NCBI GenBank assembly: GCA_021848555.1
Contig: JAJZUN010000267.1
Span: forward strand, 1 to 5,147
Direction of reading: 5' to 3'
Origin: Pseudomonadota bacterium
Lineage (GTDB): Bacteria; Pseudomonadota; Gammaproteobacteria; Burkholderiales; SG8-39
DNA: 5,147 nt
Under the pieces are notes generated by a model. The model ran no database searches. It worked only from the letters and a program-made list of their open reading frames with translations, and had not been told where the DNA came from. Below, piece after piece: positions 4,546 to 5,147 of this stretch (the first letter of the stretch is position 1; every line of letters begins with the position of its first letter). A program made the position numbers and the translations under genes.

Positions 4546-4551
4546 ATTATA
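4546..4551 (-). promoter_or_regulatory. -10 box (TATAAT) of the NrfJ-like gene
   Basis: A perfect TATAAT lies on the minus strand 34 bp upstream of the NrfJ-like ATG, giving a leader of about 27 nt. The sequences 16-18 bp upstream of it do not resemble a -35 box. It suggests the NrfJ-like gene, perhaps with the phosphatase, is transcribed separately from the upstream PilZ-like gene. Confidence 0.45.
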
Positions 4552-4601
4552 CGTGCTCGAGTGACCGGCCGCCATCGCGCCGCCGGGCTCAGGACTCCGG
4601 T

Positions 4602-5147
4602 TCAGCCTTTGCCGGGCTGTTGCCACTCGAACGCGGCGCGCACGTAATCTTCGCCTTCTTCGAGGAATTCGACCAGCTTGATCAGGCGGCTGTGCTCGCC
4701 CATCATTACTTCGCACATTTGGCCCGGAACGTAGCTCTTGTTCTCCAGGATCATCACCGGATGTTCGTGCGACTTCAGCGCATCGGGCAGCATGATGGCG
4801 CGCATGTAATCGTAGGAAAACGAGCCGGTCGACGACGCCCAGTTGGAGGACTGGTGCTCGCTCGCGCCGAGCACGCGCAGCCATATCGAGACCGGACGCT
4901 TGGAGAAGACGCGGATGCCGCAATGCACGCCGGCGTTGGCGTCGATGCGGCGGATGATGCCGACCCACCATGCCTTTTCGCCGTGAAGCCGGATGCCGCA
5001 GAGCTTGCCCGGCTCGGCCCACTTGCCGGAATCCGGCGGAATGTCCACCCCCAGCCCCCATTCGCTCTGGTCCTTTTGGGCCCAGGTTTCCGGCGTGGAT
5101 TCGATCTCCTCCGCAACCAGCTTCATGATGTTCGCGGTCCTCGCCTT
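4602..5147 (-). CDS. C-terminal part of a PilZ-like domain protein (5' end beyond the right edge)
   Basis: An open frame enters from the right edge and ends at TGA 4602-4604, giving 181 residues in the window. Counting from an in-frame ATG at 5126 (174 residues), TWAQKDQSEWGLGVDIP (14-30) contains a DxSxxG motif (D19, S21, G24) as in c-di-GMP-binding PilZ domains. The following GKLCGIRLHGEKAWWVGIIRRID (40-62) and VHCGIRVFSKRP (67-78) resemble PilZ barrel strands. A second part (about 106-170), including YMRAIMLPDA and LVEFLEEGEDYVRAAFEW, resembles the tail of large betaproteobacterial proteins of unknown function. The RxxxR half of a PilZ signature is not seen. The frame stays open upstream of 5126, so that ATG may be internal; a GAGGA 11 bases before it leaves a short 174-residue protein possible. 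The gene is real; the PilZ assignment is an inference. Confidence 0.75.
   Translation of the reverse strand, partial: KARTANIMKLVAEEIESTPETWAQKDQSEWGLGVDIPPDSGKWAEPGKLCGIRLHGEKAWWVGIIRRIDANAGVHCGIRVFSKRPVSIWLRVLGASEHQSSNWASSTGSFSYDYMRAIMLPDALKSHEHPVMILENKSYVPGQMCEVMMGEHSRLIKLVEFLEEGEDYVRAAFEWQQPGKG

Noticed and set aside
4513..5061. N-terminal extension of the NrfJ-like frame to about 304 residues
   Set aside because: The extra part is the out-of-frame shadow of the PilZ-like gene, while the ATG at 4510-4512 begins a clear signal peptide.
1..5147. CRISPR array, insertion sequence, phage or toxin-antitoxin genes
   Set aside because: No regularly spaced direct repeats, transposase, integrase or paired small toxin-antitoxin genes were found.

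Overview
This is a GC-rich window (roughly 60-65% by eye) that looks chromosomal and proteobacterial, most likely betaproteobacterial. That placement rests on the GluRS and tRNA-Val sequences, on the mix of small DUF3096, DUF4337 and VF530 proteins, and on a C-terminal domain that resembles large hypothetical proteins of that class. It is an inference; no search was run. No mobile element, CRISPR array or phage gene was seen.

Layout, left to right. Positions 1-636 (minus) hold the first 212 codons of glutamyl-tRNA synthetase. A 94-bp divergent spacer carries back-to-back promoter candidates for gltX (minus) and for a tRNA-Val(CAC) gene (731-805, plus). A TIP30/HTATIP2-like NAD(P)-binding protein follows (894-1553, plus). 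After a 200-bp spacer with a perfect palindrome comes a 50-residue DUF3096 membrane protein (1754-1906, plus), easily missed because of its size. Convergent to it is a 95-residue ferritin-like protein of the encapsulated-ferritin (EncFtn) type (2000-2287, minus). Reading away from the ferritin are a VF530/DUF2132 protein (2492-2722) and a DUF4337 membrane protein (2793-3356), both plus. The last third is all minus strand. In transcription order it holds the C-terminal part of a PilZ-like protein running off the right edge (4602-5147), a secreted NrfJ-like protein (4147-4512) and a histidine phosphatase (3408-4079).

The genes do not form one pathway. The window looks like a run of short one- or two-gene transcription units. 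Three of them (DUF3096, EncFtn-like, NrfJ-like) belong to families linked to stress, iron or redox physiology, but nothing here shows that they work together.

The observations most worth following are: the EncFtn-type ferritin with intact metal ligands but no encapsulin-targeting tail and no encapsulin gene in view; the three-arm, mutually exclusive hairpin set between the NrfJ-like and phosphatase genes; the near-palindrome GTACGCGAGCGTAC ahead of the DUF3096 gene; and the NrfJ-like protein outside any visible nrf cluster. No clearly new multi-gene system is evident.
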